The notes below the pieces were generated by a model that ran no database searches, had not been told where the DNA came from, and worked only from the letters and a program-made list of their open reading frames with translations. Made by a program: the position numbers and the translations under genes. DNA of 64,000 nt from Glandiceps talaboti (lineage: Eukaryota > Hemichordata > Enteropneusta > Spengelidae), in the NCBI RefSeq assembly GCF_964340395.1, contig NC_135554.1:4408975-4472974 (forward strand), given 5' to 3'. Below, one piece after another: positions 1-10,659 of this stretch (the first letter of the stretch is position 1; each line of letters begins with the position of its first letter).

Positions 1-918
1 ACATGCGTAGATATATAAAAGTTACAGGTCATGAAGGTCAAGTCTTCTAGCGGCAGGAATTTGGCAAAAATGCTATGAAATTGTTAATATTTACGAATAA
101 AATGACTGAAAACTTGTTGAGGTATCGATAGTAAAACTCTATTCAATTCGAAGTTCGTTTAGGGCGATGTTGATCTTTCCGATGTCGCTACTTGCATTCA
201 AGTTGGAAATAAAATGATATTCAGCGGAAATCAAGCATTCATAGACATTGTATACTATTTATAAGTGGTAATCGTGGTGATAAATCGAAATGATATAAAA
301 AATACTTGCTGAAATAGAATATTTATACTAAAAACATGGCGGCCATAACATTGAACGTCATTTGACACGTACTAAGGTATATGTCAAAGGTTATTACTTG
401 CGACGCGACGAAGTGGTTACACGGTGCAACTCACAAAGCAACTCGAGAAGCAACTTGCGACGCGTCGCAAGGAAACCGACCTTGCGACGTCGCAAGACCC
501 TGCGATGAGGCGAGTACACGATGCAATTCGTCGCATGCGATGAATTGCATGGTGCGTTGCTAGTTGAGTTGCATCATTTATCCTCACACAATGTAACTCT
601 ATGGAGTTATCACCATAACCTACAAGATTCGTAAACAAAAAGGTCCAATCTAGATTTGTTCTAGGTGAAATCTTAGCACAATTAATTATGCAACAGCTTT
701 TGGTGTGAACTAACTTTTTTACGTCAACTTAAGGTTTCGGAAAATCTATAAAATTCGCTAACAAAAACAATGTTGGTGTTACCGTAAAGAAGCCTTCAAA
801 ATGTAATCTTACGACAATGGGATATTTTCAAATTGAGGTAGATATTGCATTGCAAGAAATGTCTTATTTCACGTTCATTAATTTTAGTTTCCTTTCTTCG
901 CTTCAATTTAAATTTCAG
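1..918. other. Unassigned sequence upstream of the kinase exons
   Basis: No coding exon can be supported here. The first kinase exon that can be read, at 919, begins in the middle of a codon, so at least one earlier exon must exist. None in this stretch has a convincing start and donor, so it is probably upstream of the window. The block at about 395-575 is more GC-rich than its surroundings and full of short palindromes built on GCGACG; it looks like a mobile-element fragment. Confidence 0.5.
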
Positions 919-1093
919 TTCAATTGGTTTTCAAGGTGATGATGAAAAAACAAAAGATAGGACACGAAAGGGACCTATCCGTCGATTCTTTCGGCGTATT
1001 GGGAAAGGTTTGAGAAGGATATTTGGGAGGAAACCAAAACATAAAAAGAAAAGTAATGATATTGATAATTTGGAGGAAGAAACCAACCAAGAA
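919..1093 (+). CDS. Kinase gene exon: polybasic amphipathic segment
   Basis: The acceptor is a pyrimidine-rich tract ending in AG at 917-918 and the donor is GTGAGT at 1094. The exon enters in phase 2 and leaves in phase 0. It encodes a run with Arg/Lys spaced among Phe, Ile and Leu, followed by KPKHKKK and an acidic stretch. Such a cationic amphipathic helix could bind acidic membranes or nucleic acid, or serve as a nuclear signal; which one is not decidable here. The 5' end of the transcript is not in view. Confidence 0.65.
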
Positions 1094-1358
1094 GTGAGTA
1101 TTTATAAATATAGCTTACTATTTGACGTGGTTTGTGCACACATTCACGAAACTCATTAGATTCGTGTTGGTATAAAAACCATTGTTGTTTTATAAAACAT
1201 TCGTAAATATTAATATAATCTAGCAAAGACATTGCGATAACAACAAACATTTAATTTTTAGTTTCCAATCAAAAAGTTGTAGTCAAAATGACGGGGAAAC
1301 TGTCATTAACAGTTACTGACTGTGATATAAAACTTTTGACTTTTACGTTGTCTTATAG

Positions 1359-1581
1359 AATCTCACCCCTACTGACAAGGACTCTAATGATGACCATATC
1401 CATAAGGACCACTCTGAAGATGACCACGCCACTGGTGACATCACAACCAAAATAGATAATGAAACACCGACTACCACTGACACCTCACCCGTCGATGAAA
1501 CTCGCCTTGTATTCCTTAATTTTGACGAATCAGAGTCTGATTGTGCTGCAAGTGACTCTGAGGACGACGATAAGACCTTCG
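1359..1581 (+). CDS. Kinase gene exon: acidic disordered linker
   Basis: The acceptor at 1357-1358 follows a TTTTACG-rich tract. The donor GTAAAG begins at 1582. The exon is phase 0 in and phase 1 out, and its final G joins AA of the next exon to make Glu. The composition is Asp, Glu, Thr, Ser and His, low in hydrophobics, as in a flexible linker between the basic N-terminal patch and the kinase domain. Reading past the donor meets a TAA near 1635, so splicing is needed to reach the kinase exons. Confidence 0.65.
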
Positions 1582-3242
1582 GTAAAGTTATTGAAACTAT
1601 TGAAAGTGTCACAGATGACATATTTATATTTCAGTAAACTTAATATTTTAACAACATCGCATGGCCTAGTTTGACTGAAAGGTCAATAGACTGTCTCAAG
1701 GATATTGGATTTAGACCACACAGGATTCCAAGCATACTCGAATACATGAGACGACAGTCTGCATTTCATAAATATCTAGGATTCATAGTGATCATTCATC
1801 AATGTTTTAAAATTACTTTTAGGGCATGGTCACGCCCAGAAATAATTATTTGGCCATTGGCCATGCGTTATGTATATTTAGACTTTAAGGACGTCAATAA
1901 AGCACACTGCATGGGGACTGACAGGCACTTCAATTTTGGCTAGAGGACTTGGCTTCGCGGGAAGTCAATGAACGAGGCACTATGCTGGGTGTTTGCCTTC
2001 GTCTCGAGTGTAGATTTACACACAAACTGTGTAGTCTGAGCTAATTCCCTTTAAAGTTCAAGTGTGATCCTGGTACGTACATACAGAAGTTGAGTCGGAT
2101 ATGAGATATGAGAGTGATTCGGGTGTTATTACTTGGTCTATCAGCTGTGTGCGAAGATCAGTAGTAATAAAAGCTTAAAATATTTTATAGGCGTTTAGTT
2201 GAGAATTTGATCAATAAATCATAAAATTAATACTTTGAACTTACATGTCCCCCCCCCCCCTCCCACTGATTTTTCTTTTTCATTTTCAAACCATAGAATT
2301 TGAAGCATGTGATGTCAACTTTCACCCACGTGATAAACTTGGTACCGGAGCTTTTGGCAACGTCTACGTTGGTCGATTGAAAGGAATCAGACAACCCGTG
2401 GCCATGAAATGCTTCAATAGCTCATTCGATCTGTCTTACGAATTCTATGGCAATGTCATTCGAAATGAAATTATGATCGCGAGGTGAGTTTTAAAATTAT
2501 TTAAGGCAAGTGTGGGATAGGAATTTCACGTGTGATAAACAATTGCCTGGCAGAGCTATATTAGAATTGGCGTAAAACAAAAAAATGATCCTATCGGTTA
2601 CAAGATGTACTTACAATTCACTGATGACGTAACAGTAATATGAGAACATGGCATTGCAAAAGGAATGGAATATTTCATGAATTAGTGTGAAACATAGCAA
2701 GCACTTTATAAATATTTAATTATAGTTATTAATTCATTATTATATCATTTGACTGAACATATTTTGAATGTTGTATAATATGAATTGACTATATTCCACT
2801 CCATTCCACTCTACTCTACTCTACTCTACACTTCTTATATCGCTCATTAAGATAACTAAGACTCATGTCATAAAATTTAGAGGTTTCATGGAACGGTTAC
2901 GCAGTGTATAATATATAATATCGTTGACTACTTCTCCTCCAAGCATCAACCCTCACATATATATGCGTCTTCCAATTCTTTCCCCCACACCATATTTATT
3001 GAATGGTGATGCAACCCTCTTCCAGTTATTTCCCTCAGTTTACTAGAGATACAATCATTTTTTATCCACACAGGAAATTGAAAAATGCCACATGTGAAAA
3101 CATTGTTAAAGCTCATGGCGTGTGTTATGGTCATCAAATGGGGACAACAATTGTGTTAGAATTAGTACAGGGAAAGGATTTACATCGGTTGTTGTATCTA
3201 GAAAGATGTTCTGTAAGTAGTGATAAAACCTTACACCGCCAA

Positions 3243-3244
<2 letters not shown>

Positions 3245-3308
<64 letters not shown>
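3245..3308. repeat. (TA)n microsatellite in a kinase intron
   Basis: An uninterrupted AT dinucleotide run of about 64 bp directly after the donor of the fourth readable kinase exon. It carries no coding meaning. Confidence 0.95.
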
Positions 3309-3314
<6 letters not shown>

Positions 3315-3514
3315 ATACCTAGTGATAATGCTGTGCCATGATTCGCTAGAATCAGTCACGTGATAGGAAAATAGAATGACTACTTCCCTTGGGGAAATAG
3401 TCCCATCAATTTTTACATGGTCACGTGACCACCGCGCGTTCACAGCAGGTCAAAATGGGAGCTTCTGACGATGTCGTCTGCCACCGCGAGTTCACAGCAT
3501 GAGGTATATTATAA

Positions 3515-3706
3515 AACACATATTGCCTGGCCTATATTCGGGCTATAGCACCCGTTCATTACCCCCTCGTGACTGTGAGTTACCAGAATCACATGCTATT
3601 TCCCTCGGCCTTTGGCCTCGGGAAATAGCATGTGATTCTGGTAACTCACAGTCCCTCGGGTGTAATAAACGGGTGCTATAGCCCTCATGGCCAGGCAATA
3701 TGTGTT
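3515..3706. repeat. Foldback (hairpin) element in a kinase intron
   Basis: The two halves are near-perfect reverse complements meeting at GGCCTTTGGCC near 3611. The outer arms start AACACATATTGCCTGGCC and end GGCCAGGCAATATGTGTT. Small asymmetric loops interrupt the arms. This is the structure of a foldback or MITE-type non-autonomous element. Related motifs (GGGAAATAG, CACGTGA) occur just upstream at 3350-3430, so the full element may be longer. Confidence 0.75.
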
Positions 3707-3719
3707 CAATATATGCGCG

Positions 3720-4390
3720 GTTTTATGATATAGTGGTAATGTACTGATGACTTGCGGTCAAATGTCTATACAGTACAGGTCAACCTTTTGGCAACATTTG
3801 TTCATAAGATAAGATTGCAACATTGTAGATAGATTTTGTATTTAAATTAGGGCTTGCAAAGATTGTACAGTGTGTGTTTCCTACGACGTTCGCATTTATG
3901 TTGCGCATGCAAGTAGGATCCGCCCTCAGTATATAAATACCCCAGATTTGCCCCGGCTCGATGAGTACTCGAGTAGTGCTTGTCTTTCCGTTCAGGATAT
4001 CTCAGTTGGCGTACTGAGATTTTGGTTCGTATGTTCTACCCTGTCTTAATATTTTTGTTTGCGTGCGAAGATAGACAACCATCTCCCCCTTATGTTTATT
4101 GTACTTGAAAGAATTTTAGTTTGCGTGCAAAGATTTTATATCGAATTTGTCAGCTTGCCTGCTGAACGGTATCGTTCGATCGTGGTGTCCCGTCTGGCCA
4201 GTGCGAATTCAATCTCCGTGACGGACCAGTCGACCCCCTCGAGTAAATACTACCCCTTTGCCCTTTACCCCTTGAGTGAACGTCGCCCCTTCCTTTTATC
4301 GTATATCGTGTATAGACAGCAGCGTAATTTTAGACTTAATGACTTCACTTTATTTCTTGTGTGCTTGTATTATTTGATGTGCTGAGCGTT
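3720..4390 (+). mobile_element. Possible LTR-like or promoter-bearing repeat inside a kinase intron
   Basis: A GC-richer block with a strong TATA box (TATATAAATA at 3930-3939), followed at about 30 bp by a GC-rich start-like region. It contains the twice-used phrase TTTGCGTGC(G/A)AAGAT. It lies in the intron between 3213 and 4893 and has no intact ORF of known type. A solo LTR is the best guess; an alternative kinase promoter is possible. No second LTR or target-site duplication was found. Confidence 0.3.
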
Positions 4391-5538
4391 ATCTTGGCTA
4401 ATTTCTACAGTCTGTTTACCACATAATAGACACTAGGAAACATCACAAATAGTTTGATTACTTGTGATTACAAATGATAATTACTAACTTACCCAGTTAC
4501 AAACACGGACATGGTCTATGTAATTTCACGATTATTTTCGTTATTCATTCGAGACAAAGTGTGTCAACTTTTTTTTGATCAAAAGTCCTATACAAACCGC
4601 TATTTATAATCTGCATGTCCACTTTAAAAATCAAACACGACATATATAACCACAGTAGTACTGTAGTACTTTTGACAGAAATTCGAGTTCACGTAGTTTA
4701 ATATGTACTAGCCTTCGTAGAAAAATATTATTGTCATTGCCTCGTTTTGTTTTATTTTGTTTCAATGGACCCCCCCCCCCCCAATCTCTTGTTAAATATA
4801 ATTGAATATAATTTAACTTTTTAATGTCTTGTTCCCGTTGTGCTATACTTTCCTAATGGATTGGTTTTATGGTAATACTTTCTTTTTTCACAGATGACAT
4901 TCACCGAAAAATTGGCCTTGCTAATTGGTGTCAGTAATGGGGTAGCGGCTCTACATGACTATAGAATTGTACATAATGACATTAAACTTGACAACGTATT
5001 GGTAAGAGTGCATATATATATGAATACTCCCGAAAATGAATTAAATCAATTACTTATGAAAATACATCGTATCTTTTGCAATTGATAAATTTAAATGCTC
5101 GTGTTGCAGCCTTATTACATCTTTACAGTGCAGAATGTTCAGTTTGTGATTGATTGTATCGAACAAAGGGAGTGAACAGTAATGTGCACTGTACTGTACA
5201 TGTGGAACAGTATTTTTTTTGTTTACCAGTACAGACACCTTGAAGGTGAAGAGTTTCATGTGGCTAAAATTGAAGAGTACACAAAATGAACTATTCTATA
5301 TTTTTCTGCATATATACTAGGTGTCACTGGACTTTTTCTAATCACATTCATGTTATTACAGGTAAAGATTCCAGAGATGATCGCCAAAATCACTGATTTC
5401 TCCTTCTCCACACGATTGGAAGTACCGGAATTTTGTGATGACGGTGCTCTGGAGTACTCCTCACCAGAGCGATTCAAAGACCCTCCTGCTGTGACTGATA
5501 CTCCACGGGATGTATGGGCGCTGGGTTGTGGCATGGCA

Positions 5539-5541
5539 TAG
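5539..5541 (+). other. In-frame TAG stop inside the kinase C-lobe
   Basis: The codon sits straight after WALGCGMA, in the segment following the DVWxLGC motif, where kinases commonly have Glu. The same frame stays open for 87 more codons with recognisable C-lobe features, including KRCCSMAPSKRPSAQ (the conserved Arg of subdomain XI). One substitution from GAG or CAG would explain it. There is no other frame damage in the six exons. Confidence 0.85.
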
Positions 5542-5817
5542 GCAGTCTGCCTCTATTCCCCATACTACGGCATGAACATGCAAAAAATCATCAAGATGTT
5601 CAAAAAAGCTGTGAAAAGAGGCAAGACTACCCTGCCCAAGAACATCAAAATGCTTGAGAGGGGGCCATTTCGGGAGCTGTGCAAGCGCTGCTGCTCTATG
5701 GCTCCCTCTAAACGACCCAGTGCCCAGACCGTTCATGAAAATCTTGTGAACATCCTGAAGAATGAGCTGGCTGTGGAGAACGATGAATACTATGTGTGGA
5801 AATAATATTACTGATAT

Positions 5818-5823
5818 AATAAA
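5818..5823 (+). terminator. Poly(A) signal AATAAA of the kinase gene
   Basis: AATAAA lies 12 nt after the TAA at 5803-5805, which would give a very short 3' untranslated region. A pogo-like element starts within about 70 bp, so the gene's original 3' UTR may have been shortened or interrupted. The assignment rests on position and motif only. Confidence 0.5.
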
Positions 5824-5884
5824 ACTATGAAAATTAATAACTTTACACTATATATTTTGTCTTTGTTTCTGCGGTCTGAAACAA

Positions 5885-6360
5885 CCCGACATGTCTGTAT
5901 CTGTGGAGAAGATATCTCGAAACATACTAATGAAACTTATACTGCTTGATACAGATCTAAGAACAACAGATCAGATGATTTTGGTGAATACGAACTGCAT
6001 ATGTATGAACCTTTGCATGAATAAAAAATTCCTGTACGCACACCTGGACTACAGCACATGCAGGCTGGCCAAAGACAACCGAGTACTACTGTATAGATTG
6101 CATCCTAATGCAACACATCTAATGCAGCCATGTGATGTCACTCTATTTGACACAATGAAGGAGTGGGTAAAGTTGTTCGAAATTTCATGAGGGAACATCC
6201 TGGTGAGGAAGTTGGCAAGAAAACTTTCGCGAGTTTTCAAACAAGCATGGATGTCTACTGCCATTATAAAATTAATAACAACCACATTTAAGAAGAGTGG
6301 AATTTTTCCAGCAGACAGCACTGTTATTGATAGCCGTCTTTTGGTCCTTTAGAAAAATAT
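5885..6360 (+). mobile_element. Pogo/Tigger-type transposase remnant, frameshifted
   Basis: The ORF segment at 5891-6187 contains AKDNRVLLYRLHPNATHLMQ then PCDVTLF, matching the conserved LPPHTTHLLQPLDVGVF region of DDE_1 (pogo/Tigger/jerky) transposases of the Tc1/mariner superfamily. After a frameshift near 6175 a second frame gives NFMREHPGEEVG and FASFQTSMDVYC. After another near 6265 a third frame gives TTFKKSGIFPADSTVIDSRL, the usual 'sGIfP' region. Only the C-terminal part of a transposase is left, with at least two frame breaks, so it is inactive. No terminal inverted repeats were identified. Confidence 0.7.
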
Positions 6361-7918
6361 GTCTATTAATGGTTACTGAGATTGAATCCATACCAAACCC
6401 AGATCACCAACACACAAACACAACCACAAACTCCAATGCAAAACAAACACCAAAGTTTGAAAATTCAGTGTCAAATGCCCAGGCAGTCCTCTCTTTTCAG
6501 TGTGGAAGAAACTTCAGCAGATGTCCAACAACAATACCAGAAATGACACATGTAACAACTCATACAGCACAGCACAACCCAGGAACAGCAATAACAGTAA
6601 CAATATCAAATTAGTAGTATTTCATCATCACAGTACATATCGCCTGCTGGCCTCCATTTTCCTTAGGTGGAATAAAGAAGACAGTATTAAAGTAGAAATT
6701 AGTACAATCCCTTCCAAAATACATATATTGAGAGGTTAATCAATGAAAATGATGCACGAGGACAAGAAGAAAAGACTACTCCAATTTGTACTGAAGCAAA
6801 AGAAAACACAAGAAAGAGCGACTGCAAGAAAAAGAAAGGAAAAATAGAGGGTGAAAAGCGACGAATAGAGCATATGCAGCCGAGATGAAATAAAATAATG
6901 ATGCCTTGACACAAGAGAAAACATCGTGGCGGCAATGAAAGTCCTAATAATGTAAACAAGAAGAGACATGCTAGAAAGATAAATGTCTAGTCTGACACAC
7001 ATACCTGCAATGTCCGTCTAGATGGAGAAGATGGTCTTCGGTGGGTAAAACATAAATTATATTATATCATGCTACTATGCGCCATTCTGATTGGATAATA
7101 ACTGTCGTAAAATCCCATTTTACCACGGCTGGCAGTGGTAAAATGGGCCCCTAAACTAGCATATGAATAGTACATACAAGCTGAATGTGTTCGTTCTTAT
7201 ACCAATAAGTTAACACTTCCCCAGAGTAAAGGTGTGTCAGGTATCCTGTACAATAGTTTGGGTTACAGTAGTCCAAATAATTCCACTGATGACCTTGCGA
7301 TCGAAAGCAACGATCGATCAGTGGCTTCAACATCACTGATAAGGTACAAGTTCTCCCCATGCAACGAGACGTCTCAGCGTCCTACTCTCGTTACGCGTTG
7401 AATCAAGCAACACCGATTTAACTTTTAACCATCAGTCAAGGTGCGTCAGGATTATTTCAAAACTGTACATTTTCAGGTTCGGTCAATGTTCAATTTGTTA
7501 ACCATTAAATTAAAGTAGACTGTGTAACGTCGCGTCTCTGATTTACTGTCTCGCGCTTTCTCCGATTCAACGCCGAGACATCTATTTTTAGCAGTGTACA
7601 AGATTGTATTGTTCGTATGTAAATATCCAAACAAAATTGTTACTTTCTTTGTTGCTACCGTTTTCAACGCGTTTTCGTTATGCATTATATGATGTAAATA
7701 AAAGTAATTTATCAATGCAATGCAATGCAGTGTATGGTTTGTGTTCATGCAGTGTGTGTGGGGGCTACATGAACGTATCCACTCATTAAAATATGCTCGT
7801 TCCCGACGATGTATTACCGACGATCTTTTTCTGTACGTGCGAATTCGCCTTTTCGGGCATATAAATAACCACAGAATCACATTTAGACGAATAGACACAC
7901 ATTTTGATATAATATAAT
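6361..7918. other. Unassigned sequence after the transposase remnant
   Basis: 6361-6980 is an A-rich stretch, possibly the decayed Asn/Thr/Lys-rich tail of the transposase ORF and its 3' region. 6980-7918 has short ORFs on both strands without splice context or recognisable motifs. I see no gene here. Confidence 0.5.
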
Positions 7919-8060
7919 AGCAATAACTCTCGCCGAAGGCGGGTATACACTCGAATTTGGTACAATTCGCTCCATATAGCACTCGCCATTCGGCTCGTGC
8001 TATATGTCGCGAATTGTACCAAAATCTCGTGTATACCCGCCTTCGGCGGGGGTTATTGCT
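7919..8060. repeat. Foldback element with about 60-bp arms
   Basis: The left arm AGCAATAACTCTCGCCGAAG and the right-end GCGGGGGTTATTGCT are reverse complements with few mismatches. Internal matched blocks include GGCGGGTATACAC with GTGTATACCCGCC and GGTACAATTCG with CGAATTGTACC, and the loop is near 7995. The whole 142-bp unit folds on itself. It resembles a MITE; a target-site duplication was not resolved. Confidence 0.8.
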
Positions 8061-10420
8061 TAATTATTTCTCCCTAAGTAATAATGTTTCATGAAGCCCG
8101 AGTATATTATTTATTCATATTTGAGATATTAAGATCAATTGTTATTTGCCATGTTACGAGTTTTTAATTTTAGTGGAAAAAACTGTCGGGTCAAACCTGA
8201 CAATTCTCTGACAACATGGGTACAATGCAACACAGGACACGTTTCAAGAAAATAAAGAATTTATTTCTCTGTACTTCTAGATAACGTGAATATTTTTTTT
8301 TTAAATAAAATAACTTTGAGGTCCATTTGATATATCTTTATTTACTACAATGGTTTAAGCTGGTGGTCCCCAATATGATGACCACGATATATCAATGTTT
8401 TTATTTGTTTTTGTACACCAGCTACCACATTTATCAAATCCAGCCACCTTTAGGTATGATAGAAAAGAGTATCTGAATATCGACAAATGGCATGGATGCC
8501 AGAGACTGCCATCATCAATGACATTATCATAGGTCGATGACGAGCTGGTTGTGGCTTTCGGAGATGTCATAGATAGTCTAATAAGAGTATGTGTATGTAC
8601 CATATCCTATAGTAAAGCAATATCCCTATACAGCAACAACGGGCTATTCATTAGTCTCGTATAACTTGGTGAATACCTTGTTTTCGACATTTTGACAAAT
8701 TTAAAGAAGTGTTGAATCAAATCTTTAGTATCACCTGATCTTTCATACGAATATGTCCACATTCTGTTGAAATCGTCTGTGATAAATACTCCGAACCGTT
8801 CAAATTATATCTCTCGCCAATCATTAATTACCAACTTTAATTACCGCTCACATGAAGCATGCGCATTTAGATGTGTCATGAAGTGAATATAAATGATATA
8901 TGAGCTCCCAATGATGGAAATCCACAATTACAAAATATAGGATGTACCCATCACTTGACCTGATTTTTTGTGCCAACTTTCATTGACCTTTGATGCAATA
9001 TATATGTTAGTCTGGGTAAAGGAGTGAAAATGAACAAATTTTAATTAACAAAGTTAAATACAGATTGTGAAAAATGATATTCATTTAATTTAATATAATT
9101 TTCACCATATTTCTCTAACAATTCCGTCGTGTTTCACACGTAGTACAATTTTTTTTAAATGTAAAGACTAGATACTTTGGCAAGAAAATTAACAAGTGAA
9201 CAAAATGGCAGATATTATATTTTCAAGATGAGGCTTATTCGAATCATTTCAACATACCATACAACTACTAAGTGGTCCTAATGACTTTAACACACACATA
9301 CCACCTCCTCATCAAAGTGTAACTGATCCTTATCTGTACATATGTGAATAAAGTATCATTCCGTAGTAAGCATTCAAGTAGTAAACACTGTATCCTGTGT
9401 CTGTCTATATCAACCCACTCACAAAACCCTGTACAAATCCATCTAAAAGACTTTATACTGGCGACGAGGATGGGATTAACGTTTTAGAGCGTCGAATATT
9501 TACTTCATCTTTCAGTTTCATGAAATTGTGTTCTTTGAGAACGTTGAATGATGCGCCAGTGTCGCGTCGATGATAAAGTTAAATTTTTTACCATTGTTAA
9601 TAGGAAGTAGTGCCTGTTGTTTTGAAAACATCAAATCAAGTTTGTGGCTGAAATCTATTTTATACAATCAAATTAGTCTGACTAGTTACCCAATTGCTTC
9701 CACACAATAATGCACTTGCCTGTCCACAGTAAGATGACAAGGACACTACAAAAGTAGTAAGGCTCTAGTTACGTCACTGAGGAACAGAAAGGAATAATGG
9801 TGGAACATCCACAATCTTGAAATTGAATAATGAAAAAAATTGAATAACCAGTAAATCCAGTAATTATGTCTATTATTGTCACAACACAGCTCCCTGTACT
9901 GTATTCTAATTATGTCATTTTTACTAAATCAATCATTATCATAGTGAGGATGATCACCATAGCATTGACTGAATACTTATGTGCTAATACAGATTGTTTA
10001 CTACAATATATATGTATTCTTTTGTCATTATTTTTGTGTAAACTTATATTTGTTTGGTGATTTTATACTAATGATTGTTGTTTTGAACGTCTCGAAAATT
10101 GACTCGCAAATCGAGGGGCTGAAAATATGCCAATTGTGTAGAAAAGCTTGGAAAGGGTCTGTTACCAGGAAGCTAATAAAAAGAAGATAGAGAGGAGGAA
10201 AAGGAGAGGCAGAGAAACTTGAAGATGATTAATCTATTTTTTTTTTTACATTTTCCTAAATCGACCGACCGACCAACCCATAGTTGCCATGGTAAGTAAT
10301 GAGAAAAATAGGGTCACCCTTATACTATAGTATACAGCAGAATACTAGTAGTGTCATGAATACTATGTGAATGATGTGAATGATCCCCAACAAATGCATT
10401 CATTCAACCATTCGGACTGG
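8061..10420. other. Unassigned intergenic sequence with a possible LTR end
   Basis: No coding exon recognised. At 9350-9480 the order AATAAA, then about 120 bp, then ACTGGCGACGAGGATGGGAT resembles the 3' end of an LTR followed by a primer-binding-type site of a Gypsy-like retrotransposon. No gag or pol sequence follows, and the partner LTR is not visible. The rest is AT-rich sequence with small ORFs that I could not relate to any family. Confidence 0.3.
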
Positions 10421-10424
10421 ACTG

Positions 10425-10487
10425 TAAGCCGCTTGATGTTGAGGGCAAACCCCCAGCTGCTGGGGTTATGCGGCTTATGCCCTCAAC
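10425..10487. repeat. Interleaved inverted repeats (pseudoknot-compatible)
   Basis: TAAGCCGC (10425-10432) pairs with GCGGCTTA (10470-10477). GTTGAGGGCA (10438-10447) pairs with TGCCCTCAAC (10478-10487). Between them, AACCCCCAGC faces GCTGGGGTT. The first two pairs interleave (A, B, A', B'). It could be a structured RNA, a transposon end or chance; see findings. Confidence 0.6.
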
Positions 10488-10659
10488 GGCAAGAGGCTGG
10501 GTAACCGTCATATGTCGGGCTGTTCCACCCTCACTGGCCTCCTCTCATCGATGTGTGAGGGCACCCCGTCACGGCGTACCTTACACAGACTATCATTTAG
10601 CTTGCGGAAGGTAATCTGTCACGTAATACTTCCACTGTCTCTCATCTGCAACTTCGAAA

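Larger units (their letters stand above)
919..5805 (+). pseudogene. Protein kinase gene (six exons, in-frame TAG in the C-lobe)
   Basis: Exons are read at 919-1093, 1359-1581, 2297-2483, 3074-3212, 4894-5001 and 5362-5805. All have GT/AG boundaries and every join keeps frame (phases 2-in, 0, 1, 2, 0, 0). The product has a basic N-terminal patch (RRFFRRIGKGLRRIFGRK), an acidic Asp/Ser/Thr-rich linker, then a kinase domain. The glycine loop is GTGAFGNVYVG, the ATP-binding lysine is in VAMKC, the helix-C glutamate is in RNEIMIAR, and the catalytic loop is HNDIKLDN (HRD changed to HND, Asp kept). The metal-binding motif is DFS instead of DFG, and the APE-like motif is SPE. The C-lobe continues after DVWALGCGMA through a TAG at 5539-5541 to a TAA at 5803-5805. 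The family looks like a TKL-type Ser/Thr kinase, but the subfamily is not resolved. The TAG makes it a pseudogene, a null allele or a sequence error. The 5' end is missing. Confidence 0.8.

Noticed and set aside
845-918. ATG at 845 as the kinase start
   Set aside because: It lies in the pyrimidine-rich intron tract before the acceptor at 918; the residues up to there are typical intron translation.
9350-9480. Complete LTR retrotransposon
   Set aside because: Only an LTR-end-like and primer-site-like phrase is visible; no gag/pol and no second LTR.
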